Assembly: GCA_012960835.1 (NCBI GenBank)
Contig: DUAL01000253.1
Span: forward strand, 1,447-12,618
Length of the DNA stretch: 11,172 nucleotides
Reading direction: 5' to 3'
Source: Flavobacteriales bacterium
Lineage (GTDB): Bacteria > Bacteroidota > Bacteroidia > Flavobacteriales > BACL11
Shown here: in pieces, positions 1 to 9,000 of the stretch
Position numbering within the stretch: the stretch's first letter is position 1
Layout: each line of letters starts with the position of its first letter
Notes under the pieces: model-generated
The model's database searches: none
The model's input: only the letters and a program-made list of their open reading frames with translations
What the model was told of the DNA's origin: nothing
Program-made: the position numbers and the translations under genes

Positions 1-54
1 GGGCTAATTTACGCAAACGGATTCACTGAAGGAACTACAATATCTTTGGTTTAA
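1..54 (+). CDS. Possible C-terminal end of a convergent gene (partial)
   Basis: The plus strand is open from the first base to a TAA at 52-54, giving 17 residues that read GLIYANGFTEGTTISLV. The composition looks protein-like, not low-complexity. Its stop and the stop of the minus-strand NERD-helicase gene share one TTAA, a common arrangement for convergent genes. Only 17 codons are visible and I do not recognise a family, so chance is a real alternative. The minus strand is also open for 13 codons beyond the TAA of the NERD-helicase, which argues against reading too much into either. Confidence 0.2.
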   Translation, partial: GLIYANGFTEGTTISLV

Positions 55-1616
55 TTTGTATAAATAATATTTAACAAGCCCTTAGCCCTGCTCATTGCAA
101 CATAATACAAAGCCTTGTCTTTTTTTATATTTTTATCAGGCTTGGGTAAATCAATTAAAATTATCACTTCATTTTCTAAGCCTTTGAAATTTTCTATCTC
201 TGCAAAGCTCATTTCATTGCTTGGAAAATTTCTAATTGAATAATCATCAAGCTGGATAATCTTACTTTGTAGCTTATCTGACAATAGGGTGGCACTAGAT
301 TTGGCATATTCTAGTTTGGATAACAAAGTGATATGAGATGGAGGAATACCATCAGTCAATAATTGGTTAATTGTATTTTCAAGAGTGTTTGTTTCACTAC
401 TAGTAAAAGTTTGGATAACTTTAGGGCCGTTTAGCTCATCTTTTTTACCCATATCAACATCAAGGAGATTTTCCACATATTTTAGAATGGGGTTGGTATT
501 TCTACAATTAGTAGTTAATGGAATCTCTGCATGAGGAATATCATTTAGAAATTTTAATGCATCTTTATCTACCACTTTAAGTGCCTGATGATTAGCATCA
601 TGGAATATATACCACTCTCCTTTATCTAATTCACCTGCTAGCAAATTGTCTAATTTATCTATATCTCTTACATTAAACAAATCCTGGCCTTCATCAACAA
701 TCAATACCTCGTATTTATCAACACCTAAACGACGCATATCTACCTGAGCACTATCAATTGTCGAAATCGTAACAAACTCATTGCTTATTTTTGAGGTTAG
801 ATACTGTTTTAGCCATTCAGATTTACACACAAAAACAACTCTCTTATCTTCCCTAGCAATTCTTCGTGCTAACTCTAATGCTAAAAAGGTTTTTCCTGTA
901 CCCGCCCCACCAGAGCACATCACCCTTTGATTAGCAGCCACAATGTCTAGGTATCGATATTGATCTTCGGTTAGTTTTAATGTAATTTCTTCTTGATTGT
1001 ATAATTGATTAGAGAGTGTTTCAATCATCTCAAAATTAGGGCGTAAAAAATTTGCTATTGCCTTAATATTTTCAACTGATAGATAGCCACGTTTTTGATT
1101 TGCTTTTTTACTATGCCAATAATTAAAAAATTTACTTAAAAAAGCTTCAAAATTTTTAAAATTATTAGCATCACAAATTATTTCTCTATCCCATTCTGAG
1201 CTTTTGACAGTCCAGCTACCCGACGGAAAGATTCCGCCATAACCAATTGCAATATTTAAATGACTAATGTTAGTTCCCTCTATTGCTTTGAAAATAGCAT
1301 GCATTGCAGTTTCTGCCTGCGTAAATGGGTTTGGAATGTTGTGCTTTCCATTATCATTAGTAGAATACCACACACCCTCATTACGACTAATGCTACCACC
1401 CTTAACTTCAAATACGAACAAACCGTATTCACAAATAATTACAAAGTCTGCCTCGCCAAACCTTTTGTATTGATGCCTAGTTAAGTTTAATGAATGAAAA
1501 GCAATATATTTATTGCTATCAACAAAAGACTCTTTTAACTTACCAAAAACTCGGTATTCAGCATTGTTGTTTTTCTTATTACTAGCCTTATAAGGCTGAT
1601 TTGGAATCATTTTCAT
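51..1616 (-). CDS. NERD nuclease domain fused to UvrD-like SF1 DNA helicase
   Basis: A 521-aa protein with two parts. Residues about 20-130 form a NERD domain (nuclease-related, PD-(D/E)XK-like fold): GEADFVI at 54-60 supplies an acidic residue (D57) and FEVKGG at 69-74 supplies the E-x-K pair (E70, K72). Residues about 215-520 are a UvrD/Rep-type superfamily 1 ATPase: Walker A GGAGTGKT (236-243), Walker B VDEGQD (307-312), a motif III-like HDANHQ (339-344), NCRNT (370-374), motif V FKGLENEVI (477-485) and motif VI YVAMSRAKG (505-513). All core helicase motifs are intact. The start at 1616 is favoured because an AAGG lies 8 bases upstream; a second ATG lies two codons in. The start shares its A with the TAA of the preceding gene, so translation is probably coupled. 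It is the last gene of the operon. Probable role: ATP-driven DNA translocation with nuclease activity in a defence complex. The family assignments are strong; the defence role is inferred from context. Confidence 0.9.
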   Translation of the reverse strand: MKMIPNQPYKASNKKNNNAEYRVFGKLKESFVDSNKYIAFHSLNLTRHQYKRFGEADFVIICEYGLFVFEVKGGSISRNEGVWYSTNDNGKHNIPNPFTQAETAMHAIFKAIEGTNISHLNIAIGYGGIFPSGSWTVKSSEWDREIICDANNFKNFEAFLSKFFNYWHSKKANQKRGYLSVENIKAIANFLRPNFEMIETLSNQLYNQEEITLKLTEDQYRYLDIVAANQRVMCSGGAGTGKTFLALELARRIAREDKRVVFVCKSEWLKQYLTSKISNEFVTISTIDSAQVDMRRLGVDKYEVLIVDEGQDLFNVRDIDKLDNLLAGELDKGEWYIFHDANHQALKVVDKDALKFLNDIPHAEIPLTTNCRNTNPILKYVENLLDVDMGKKDELNGPKVIQTFTSSETNTLENTINQLLTDGIPPSHITLLSKLEYAKSSATLLSDKLQSKIIQLDDYSIRNFPSNEMSFAEIENFKGLENEVIILIDLPKPDKNIKKDKALYYVAMSRAKGLLNIIYTN

Positions 1617-3055
1617 TATTTTAGCCTTGCTAAATTATTGTAAATTTCCGCGCTAATATTTTTACTAGAAATAATTTTAAAATATTTGTTTTCAATAATT
1701 TTATATTTTGGCTCGGCATAGCCCTTGAAAATTCGATCATTGCCTTGTATTTGGCAATCACCACTCATTACAGCTTGAACACAATCCGTAATTTCTAATT
1801 TTTTTCCTGCTTTTTTAGCTGTATTTTTAGTATTTAAAATATCCCAAACTGTTTTAGGACTACTTGTTGATTTAAATTTAATGCCACTTTTTAGTTCTGA
1901 ATGAGCGTATTCTGCCATTTTACTAGATATAAAATTTTGTAAATTTTGATACTCTCTTATAAATTTTGGAGTTTTAATAAATTTATCACGCACCCCAAAT
2001 ATCAATGAAAACAGCAAATAATCATCTTCAGTAAACATATCCAATTGATATTCAATCAAACTCTCAATACTTTCTTTATGAAAAAGCATTAACAATAGAC
2101 GCTCCAATGGCTTTATTGCTTTTGAAAATTTTTCCGATATGGTTGTTTCGTTATTTTCAAACTCTCTTAACATTTGAGCCAAATCTTGCGTTCTAGATTT
2201 AAATTTTTCACCCCAATCATCTGTTTCTAATAACATAATTATGTCATCTTTAGAATTTTCTCTACTAATAAGCCTATCTAGCAATTTGCTATACATTGTC
2301 TGCAATATGCCATCATTCTCAATTTGGTTAAAATATTGATGAATGCATAACTTATCATCGGCCAAGTCGGCTTTGTCAATAGTGTAAAAATCCTGATAAA
2401 TATTATTGCTTAATTTCCCGTTTTTTGCAAAATAAAACAAACTGGTTAACAGACCTCCAAAAGCATATATTCTCGGATAGTTAACAAGCTTAACTAAATC
2501 AACCTGGCTTTCTATTTCATTTTCACCTACCTTATCTTTGTGAAAAAACTCCATGCTTTCCTTATCATTAGAAGCTTTAAAAAGTTTTTCATCTGTCTTA
2601 CTGTAATGCGTCTTTAAGTCTGACAAAATAAAATTACTGCTTAAATTTTGCTCAGCCTCCAATGAAAGCTTATCATCTACTGATTTAAAAATAATTTGTT
2701 TGATACATGATAAGGGCAACGGAGCAAGTAATAATAGCAAATCATCATGCGCATTAATGCTAACCTCTACTACTTCATAATTTTGATTTTTAGCATCACC
2801 CTGTGTAATTTTAGTTAGATCAATTTCAATCAAACAGGTTGTCATATTTTCTTGCTCACTAATAATCAGATCTAGTGTATTTTTCGGAATAGAGTTTTTA
2901 AATACAGGGATGAATCCCGGATAATTTTCTAGCTCATCTTTGTAGTATTTATTCGGACTGAAGCCATCGGGACTACTCATCAATCCTTGAGCCACCATCA
3001 TTTTTAAATTATCAGTATTAGTAGGTAAAAACCACCTGTTTTTTTTATTTGCCAT
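1616..3055 (-). CDS. Unrecognised 479-aa protein of a DISARM-like operon
   Basis: I cannot assign this protein to a family. It is 479 aa, soluble-looking, rich in Lys, Asn, Asp and Glu, with no convincing signal peptide, membrane span, Walker motif or zinc cluster. The N-terminus (about 7-52) reads as R-W-F-L-P-T-N then DNLKMMVAQGL, a spaced aromatic and glycine segment, and NYPGFIPVF. Around 104-124 is a hydrophobic block containing LLLLLAPLPLSCIKQIIF. This layout weakly recalls N-termini of ADP-ribosyltransferase-like proteins, but I see no catalytic triad I would defend. The C-terminal half (about 230-390) looks mostly helical. The start at 3055 follows a GAGGG about 9 bases upstream and shares its A with the TAA of the upstream SF1 ATPase gene. 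Its stop overlaps the start of the NERD-helicase gene in the same way. Placement between two helicase genes suggests a subunit, adaptor or effector of the same system. Confidence 0.85.
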   Translation of the reverse strand: MANKKNRWFLPTNTDNLKMMVAQGLMSSPDGFSPNKYYKDELENYPGFIPVFKNSIPKNTLDLIISEQENMTTCLIEIDLTKITQGDAKNQNYEVVEVSINAHDDLLLLLAPLPLSCIKQIIFKSVDDKLSLEAEQNLSSNFILSDLKTHYSKTDEKLFKASNDKESMEFFHKDKVGENEIESQVDLVKLVNYPRIYAFGGLLTSLFYFAKNGKLSNNIYQDFYTIDKADLADDKLCIHQYFNQIENDGILQTMYSKLLDRLISRENSKDDIIMLLETDDWGEKFKSRTQDLAQMLREFENNETTISEKFSKAIKPLERLLLMLFHKESIESLIEYQLDMFTEDDYLLFSLIFGVRDKFIKTPKFIREYQNLQNFISSKMAEYAHSELKSGIKFKSTSSPKTVWDILNTKNTAKKAGKKLEITDCVQAVMSGDCQIQGNDRIFKGYAEPKYKIIENKYFKIISSKNISAEIYNNLARLK

Positions 3056-4185
3056 TAGTTCAGTCCCTCTCTTTGTAGTATTTTGTCACTTGGTAAGATT
3101 TTTGTAATGTTGTTGCTACTGCTTTGAAAAAATATCAACTTCTTAATTGCTCTCGAACTCATCACATACAGCCTTTTTCGCATACTATCTTCATCATTAT
3201 TATAAATCTTAAAACCATTTAACATAACAAAAACCACATCAAATTCTAAGCCTTTAATAGATTTATCATTGAGCACTACAACACCACCTTCACTAAAATC
3301 GATGTTTACATCTTGTTTATTTTTAGAACTATAACTTTGAATAATAGGCTTAGGATTATCAAGTTTTAATTCCTCATCTTCAAGTGCTTTTTTGCAAACA
3401 TCCAATATATTATTTTCAGCAACCACAACACCAATTAAATTAGTAAGGTCTCTATCTGCCTCTCTTAAAATAAATTTGATGCATTGATGAAAATCCTTAT
3501 ATTCGTACAATACTGGCGCACCTAATGCCGCTTTTGAAACTTCAGGTAATTCTGGCTTTGGACTAGACTTGTCAGTAAAAAAATGCTGAGCAACTAGGGC
3601 GATAGGATGAGAATTACGATAATTTTGTTTAAGCTCAATCACATCCTTAACCTCCAGTCCCAATATATCGCTCAACTCTTTTCGGCTAGAATTTTCATCA
3701 GTTATTTGTTGGTTTTGATCGGCAACAATAAAGAAATTTTCAAACCCGAACTCTATCAAAGAGTCATAAAATTTTATTGGCATATCCTGACCTTCATCTA
3801 TTAAAATATGTAAATCACTAGGAGGCTCTTCATTTTCCTTAAATATTTCAATAACTTTATCATAATCAATTTTTCGATCTTTAATTTCAGGCATAAACTT
3901 TTTGGTTAACTTATATTGAAGCTTGTAAAACCAAGACTTCAGTGTAGTGGCTTTTAAATCAAAGCCGCTCAATTGTTTGCTTAATGAGTGCAGAGTGTGG
4001 TTGTATGCTAAAAAGAGATAGTCATTATCACGAAACTTCATCGCCCTTAATAAGGCTACAACCGATTTTCCCGTTCCTGGCCCACCCACAATTAAAAATT
4101 GACCATCTTCAGGCAACCTTAAAACCCTATCTTGGTCTTTGTTAAGATCTTCAACACCTGGAAGTCTAAATTTTCTTTTAGCCAT
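3055..4185 (-). CDS. Compact UvrD/Rep-like SF1 ATPase/helicase
   Basis: A 376-aa superfamily 1 ATPase, about half the length of UvrD or Rep, so it lacks room for full accessory 1B/2B subdomains. Motifs in order: Walker A GGPGTGKS (34-41), Walker B LIDEGQD (128-134), motif III-like VADQNQQI (154-161), motif IV QNYRNSHPI (187-195), motif V SIKGLEFDVVFV (309-320) and motif VI LYVMSSRA (339-346). All nucleotide-binding and coupling motifs are present, so an active ATPase is expected. A strong Shine-Dalgarno site (AGAGGAG, 4193-4199) precedes the ATG. The gene overlaps the end of drmB by 8 bases and ends with a TAATG overlap into the 479-aa gene. It has no NERD domain, unlike the SF1 protein at the end of the operon. 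It probably remodels or translocates on nucleic acid in concert with DrmA/DrmB. Family certain; substrate and polarity unknown. Confidence 0.92.
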   Translation of the reverse strand: MAKRKFRLPGVEDLNKDQDRVLRLPEDGQFLIVGGPGTGKSVVALLRAMKFRDNDYLFLAYNHTLHSLSKQLSGFDLKATTLKSWFYKLQYKLTKKFMPEIKDRKIDYDKVIEIFKENEEPPSDLHILIDEGQDMPIKFYDSLIEFGFENFFIVADQNQQITDENSSRKELSDILGLEVKDVIELKQNYRNSHPIALVAQHFFTDKSSPKPELPEVSKAALGAPVLYEYKDFHQCIKFILREADRDLTNLIGVVVAENNILDVCKKALEDEELKLDNPKPIIQSYSSKNKQDVNIDFSEGGVVVLNDKSIKGLEFDVVFVMLNGFKIYNNDEDSMRKRLYVMSSRAIKKLIFFQSSSNNITKILPSDKILQREGLN

Positions 4186-6013
4186 TACTACACTCCTCTA
4201 CAAATTCCAAAAAATTAGGAATGCCTAATTCCTTACTTCCCTTAATGAAAACCCTATCTAAAAATACATTTCCATATTCACAAGTTGTTTCTGGAACTAA
4301 CACACAGCCATGACAAGCTGCACGATTAAGCCAACCAGGGCCTTGCCCTTTATGTTCAGTACAAACAGGATCAAGGGAGCACCACAATGCATGCTTGAAA
4401 GCATTATTTAATATTTTTAAAAAAGCTTTAGGTTGTGAGCTTTCTATAATGCCACCAAGGGATCCAGCCACATCAGGTACAGCGGTATAAATCAAGATGC
4501 CCGCCATTTTTTCATTTTTAGAGTGGTAAATTCTCTCACTTAGTGAGGCGGCAGGGTACCCCACATTTGACTCAAGTTCACGAATAACCAAGTGCGCTAA
4601 AGTATGTAATAAAATGAATCGAGATGTAATCACAAGATTATTGCCCAAATTTTGACTTGATTTTTCATAACGTTCTAATACTTCATTTGCTCTTTTTTTA
4701 ACTGCTGGCAACTTTTCCCATTTACATATTATTTCTTCATCAAAAGTAAAGAACACTCCTTCGCCAAATAATTCAATAGCTGGCAACCAGTCGCTTTCAC
4801 CTACAATATCTGGCGATATCATAGGTTGTTCCTGTCCATCTTCTGGATACCCCCTTTTAAACCCTTTAAAGACTAGTATCTCTCTTAATCGTTTTGCAAC
4901 AATATGTCTATCTACTATTTTAATTAATGCTAGCAAGCTAGAATCCATCTGCCCTGCCACTAAGGAATTCCATTCATCAGTTTTATGGTTAGTAACAAAA
5001 TCTTCATCTTCCTTAGGGTTTTCTAATGGAGTTAAAAATGCTTTATATTCATCAGCCATTAAATCCCCTGTGGTCTCAATAGTGCCAAAATTAGGATAAC
5101 CATTATCAATTTCATCAATTGCATTTTTAATATCTTCGACCGTACATCGATACTCAGATGACAAGGTTTTTAACTTACCTTTTTTTCTCAACGGTGTTCT
5201 TATGCTCTCCAACTCTCTGAGAGCGGTTGAATTGTTATACAATCTATCTACCACAGTATTCTTGCTAATTCTTGATTCTGGCGGAATAACCAAGGCGGGT
5301 TCGCTTACTGGTGAATAAACACTAGAATCATTAACCTCTAAAATAGTCACCTTAAAATTTTCACCTAACTCAGCTGACTCATAAATCCAAGGCTGAGGTC
5401 TGTTTATAAAGCCTAACTGCTGTTTTTCGAATTTATTAAAACTATTACACCTAAGGCATTTAATAATTGTTGTGCCATTTTTATCGGAACTAAACTTTAA
5501 ATAGTTTTTCTGATAGTCAGGCTCACACTTGCCTTTAAATTTTTCATGGCAAACTGCATGCCAAGGTACCTCGTCTAAATCCCCTTTATTACTCACACAA
5601 CACCAAACCACTTGCTTTAAAATTCCACTACATTCACAAAACACCTTTTCATCCATCTCTTTATTTTGATACTTCCAAGGATTGGGGTGCAATAAACCAC
5701 ATTTCGCACAACTAGCATAAGTGGGAAATAATACGGCAGGTAAATAACTTCCTTCAATGCTTTTATTTCCTTTATGAAAAATCTCTTGCGCCGCAGGCGG
5801 CATTCTAAGTTCTCCACTAATATTTAACGCTTGAGTAATGCGCCTAACATAAGGAATAGGCGTTGTGGCATTCAAACCTTCTTTATCAGTCCAATAACGA
5901 GTGTCCACGACTACCATTAGCTTATCTTCTGCACCACGCACAATTGCACCAACACCAGAAGAAGATGTTAAATGGGAAAAACGCACTGGCGTATATTGCG
6001 ACTTACTCTTCAT
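4178..6013 (-). CDS. drmB: DrmB-like DUF1998 zinc-binding protein (DISARM-type)
   Basis: A 611-aa protein with the DrmB architecture. The N-terminus has the typical opening (VRFSHLTSSSGVGAIVRG, 10-27). A first Cys cluster follows, with C102, C105, C126 and C128, then C138/C139, the segment GDLDEVPWHAVCHEK (144-158), C163, and a C-x2-C at C186/C189. This resembles the 'GH-D-PW' and zinc-ribbon region usual in DrmB. The C-terminal DUF1998 domain (about 475-600) contains LHTLAHLVIREL, GYPAASLSERIY, ILIYTAVPDVAGSLGG, then a Cys cluster C545, C551, C567, C570, C578 including ACHGC and PETTCEYGN, followed by FLDRVFI. All five C-terminal cysteines are present, so metal binding should be intact. In DISARM, DrmB pairs with the DrmA helicase. 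Here the gene overlaps drmA by 11 bases, consistent with fixed stoichiometry. The start at 6013 has an AGGA about 10 bases upstream. A role in DNA recognition within a defence complex is inferred. Confidence 0.88.
   Translation of the reverse strand: MKSKSQYTPVRFSHLTSSSGVGAIVRGAEDKLMVVVDTRYWTDKEGLNATTPIPYVRRITQALNISGELRMPPAAQEIFHKGNKSIEGSYLPAVLFPTYASCAKCGLLHPNPWKYQNKEMDEKVFCECSGILKQVVWCCVSNKGDLDEVPWHAVCHEKFKGKCEPDYQKNYLKFSSDKNGTTIIKCLRCNSFNKFEKQQLGFINRPQPWIYESAELGENFKVTILEVNDSSVYSPVSEPALVIPPESRISKNTVVDRLYNNSTALRELESIRTPLRKKGKLKTLSSEYRCTVEDIKNAIDEIDNGYPNFGTIETTGDLMADEYKAFLTPLENPKEDEDFVTNHKTDEWNSLVAGQMDSSLLALIKIVDRHIVAKRLREILVFKGFKRGYPEDGQEQPMISPDIVGESDWLPAIELFGEGVFFTFDEEIICKWEKLPAVKKRANEVLERYEKSSQNLGNNLVITSRFILLHTLAHLVIRELESNVGYPAASLSERIYHSKNEKMAGILIYTAVPDVAGSLGGIIESSQPKAFLKILNNAFKHALWCSLDPVCTEHKGQGPGWLNRAACHGCVLVPETTCEYGNVFLDRVFIKGSKELGIPNFLEFVEECSNG
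4193..4199 (-). promoter_or_regulatory. Strong ribosome binding site for the compact SF1 ATPase
   Basis: AGAGGAG on the minus strand, 7 bases from the ATG at 4185. It lies inside the last codons of drmB, so the SF1 gene can be translated by re-initiation and also by fresh loading. It is the best Shine-Dalgarno match I see in the cluster and supports this start codon. Confidence 0.7.
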
Positions 6014-9000
6014 TTCTTTTAAGTCCTGGTATCAATTTAACTAAGGCAGACTTCTCAACATTACGCATTGATTGTAAAGTTTGCCATCTACCATTTTTTT
6101 GATCAAAATTACAAATTAAATTTTGCGACCCTCTATCAGTTTCATAAAAAACCATTTTTACTCTATTTTTATCGCAATACTCTTTTTCGGCTTGCCATTC
6201 ATTAAGCAACCCATCAATGTGCATCACAGTTTGTTTCTGTGTGTCAGAATTATCAATGGCGTTTTTACATCTAATTTTTAACTCCTTGATTACTTTTTTA
6301 ACCTTATCATTATTTTTGTCAAAATCGCCAGCATTATTATTATCCAAAAGTCCAATGCCACTATGCCTTATTGCAACAACAATAGCGGAGTGTAAAGCTC
6401 TTCTACGTGCTTGATAGGTAAAAGGCGTCAGACTTGACGGTTCAACAAAGCGATAAAAACCCTCGTGATAGGATCGAAAATTTTCGTAGTGTGACAAGCT
6501 TCTGGCTTGAGTTTTATAATAATTAACAAAAACAATGCCAGGGGTTTTACCGCGGCCTACTCGACTACTGGCCTGAATATATTCTGCAGTGGTTAAAGGC
6601 TGACCGTTAATCACCATTAATGCCAGTCTTTGCACATCTAATCCTGTTGCTACCATATTGGTTGCTAACGCCACATCAATTGATTCATTTTCAAACTTTT
6701 CTAATGCTAATGCATTGAAAATTTGTGCATTCTCTTCAGCACTTCTTTTGCTGGATAATTCTTTAAGATTTAACTCGCGAACTGGTAAATATTTATCAAC
6801 AATTTGCTTTATTTCAGGGTTGGTTATTTTTTGAAAATCATCAATTGTTTTGATGTTTTCATCATGACAAAAATTAGGAGAGATACTGTCAACTGCTCGT
6901 ATAATATTTTCTAGCGTTATACTGCTGAGTCTACTGCTAATACTACTTTGATACAATGTACTACTATTACCCAATCCTTTTAAACTACCATGATAAATAA
7001 TTTGCGTCCACCAATTATCTATTAATTCTTCCTTGTCTTTGAATAGCTGTGTGGGTGCTGATAATAAAGTGGCCGCTAATGGACTTAGACTATTTTCCCT
7101 GCTTGGCAGTGGTGCTAAATATCCAACATACATCCTACCTGGTTTTTCATTCAGCGGTATAGTCTTGGCAAAATAGCTATCATCATAACGTAACCCTGAT
7201 GGTGGAAATATTTTCGTTTCTTTTGCAAATAATGACTTAACTTGCTGCTTTGCGTTTTTAATAGTTGCTGTTGAAGCAATGTATTTCACCCTAACACCCC
7301 TAGCAATTAACGCTGTTTCGATGCCTGCCTCATATAGACCAACAATAGAACCTAGTGCATCTGATATTAAGTGCAGCTCATCTTGAATGATTAGTTCTGG
7401 TGGCTTGTTACACTTACCACCGAAGAAACTATTTGCTCGAGATTCCCAACAAAGTCTTGCAAATTTATCAACTGTTGCAATCAGCAGGCTAGGTGGATTA
7501 GCGTACAGCGCCTCATCCACCACATTACAAGGTAGTGGTTTACTCGGTATTTTGCCAAAATCACAATCATTATTAGTGCAGTAAAAATTAAAACCATCGT
7601 CCGTAGCCCGGTAATTCTGTCGTTTAAATTTAGTATCGCACCATGGGCAGCTATTAATTACAAACTTCTCTAGCTTATTATCCTCGATATATTCAAGTGC
7701 ATCCTTAAAGCGATTAGGGCTAGTTGTCCGACCCACCCATAAGCCCGATGAAAATGGCTCGCTACCAAAGTGTTTATTTTCTTGCCTAATAAGATCTAAG
7801 GCAAATATAACCTTGTTAGCACGCACGAATTGCTGTGCTGTTAGCAGTCTCAATGTATAGCGCATTATTGCAACTGTACCGCTACCACTTGCCGGCGCTT
7901 TAAGACGACGATAAATAAACAGAAATGCCATTAACCCTAGATAAGCCTCTGTTTTTCCTCCCCCTGTTGGAAACCAAATTAAATCTAGCGTGTCACGATA
8001 CTCATCATTTTCATCAATACTAGATTTTAACGTCATCAAAATGAATGCCAATTGAAAAGGTCGCCATCGATAAGATGATTTTTCTTTAACACTACCCTTG
8101 TTTTTATCGCCTTGCTGCCATTGCATTAACATCGCCTTATTCATTGCCATAAAAGCGGTTTTTGCATTATTATTTTCTTTTAACAGCTTAACACCTTGCT
8201 GCATTCTTTGTTTAGCAGCATCAAGGTTTTTAATAATATTTTTCGCAATCTCTAGATCTGACTCATTACTTGATTTTTCTTCTTGTAATTTAATCCACTG
8301 CTCATAATGATGGACAAAATTCTCTAATTTATCAAAAGAATCATCATGCTGTAAAAAATAAAATTCTAAAACCTTATTGTCACCACCACCTGTGTCTGCT
8401 GTTACTTGTGGCACCTCAACTTTTGGCATAAAATCTGCCCAAATCTCCATATCTCCTTGCAGATTATTTTGCCAATTAGCCGCCACACCATGCCCCACCG
8501 CACAAGCTTTTAATTCTTGATAGCGTAATTGGATTTCTCGCTCCTCAGTATCTAATAAAGACTTTTCGGTAGCAGGGTAATCAGCTACCTCTCCCAATTC
8601 AACAATGCACTTAAATTCAACTTCAAATAAAGTTTTTTCATTTCTTTGTTTAATAAACTCCTTGCCATCAATATTACTATCAAATATTCTTTGTTGATTA
8701 GACAGGGTTAAAGTAACAATATAACCATCATTGTATGGACGCCACAACACATCTATTTCAGCTTTGTTACTAAGTACTATATGTCGCTTCTTACTATTCG
8801 GTCTTAATTCTATTTCTTTACCATCATCTGCTAATAGTGTTTTTTTCCAAGATTGAATTTTTCTACCTGTATCCTTATTTTTTTTAAAACTTGAAGCTTT
8901 GTGATAAACCCGTAATTTGATATCATTGCCACTAATAAAAAAGGAAAATCCTACTGACGAAGGCGGCATATAACGCTGTGTTTTTCCAATAGATTGAATC

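Noticed and set aside
1..50. Terminator hairpin for the operon downstream of the NERD-helicase gene
   Set aside because: Only a short TTCA/TGAA palindrome with no loop and no T-run is visible; any terminator must lie outside the window.
5617..5817. 66-codon minus-strand ORF in another frame inside drmB
   Set aside because: It overlaps the conserved zinc region of DrmB in a different frame and shows no family features.
5863..6102. Plus-strand ORFs of 65-79 codons inside drmA, drmB and the helicase genes (for example this one)
   Set aside because: They lie antisense within long genes with clear domains, have no recognisable motifs, and look like shadows of the coding strand.
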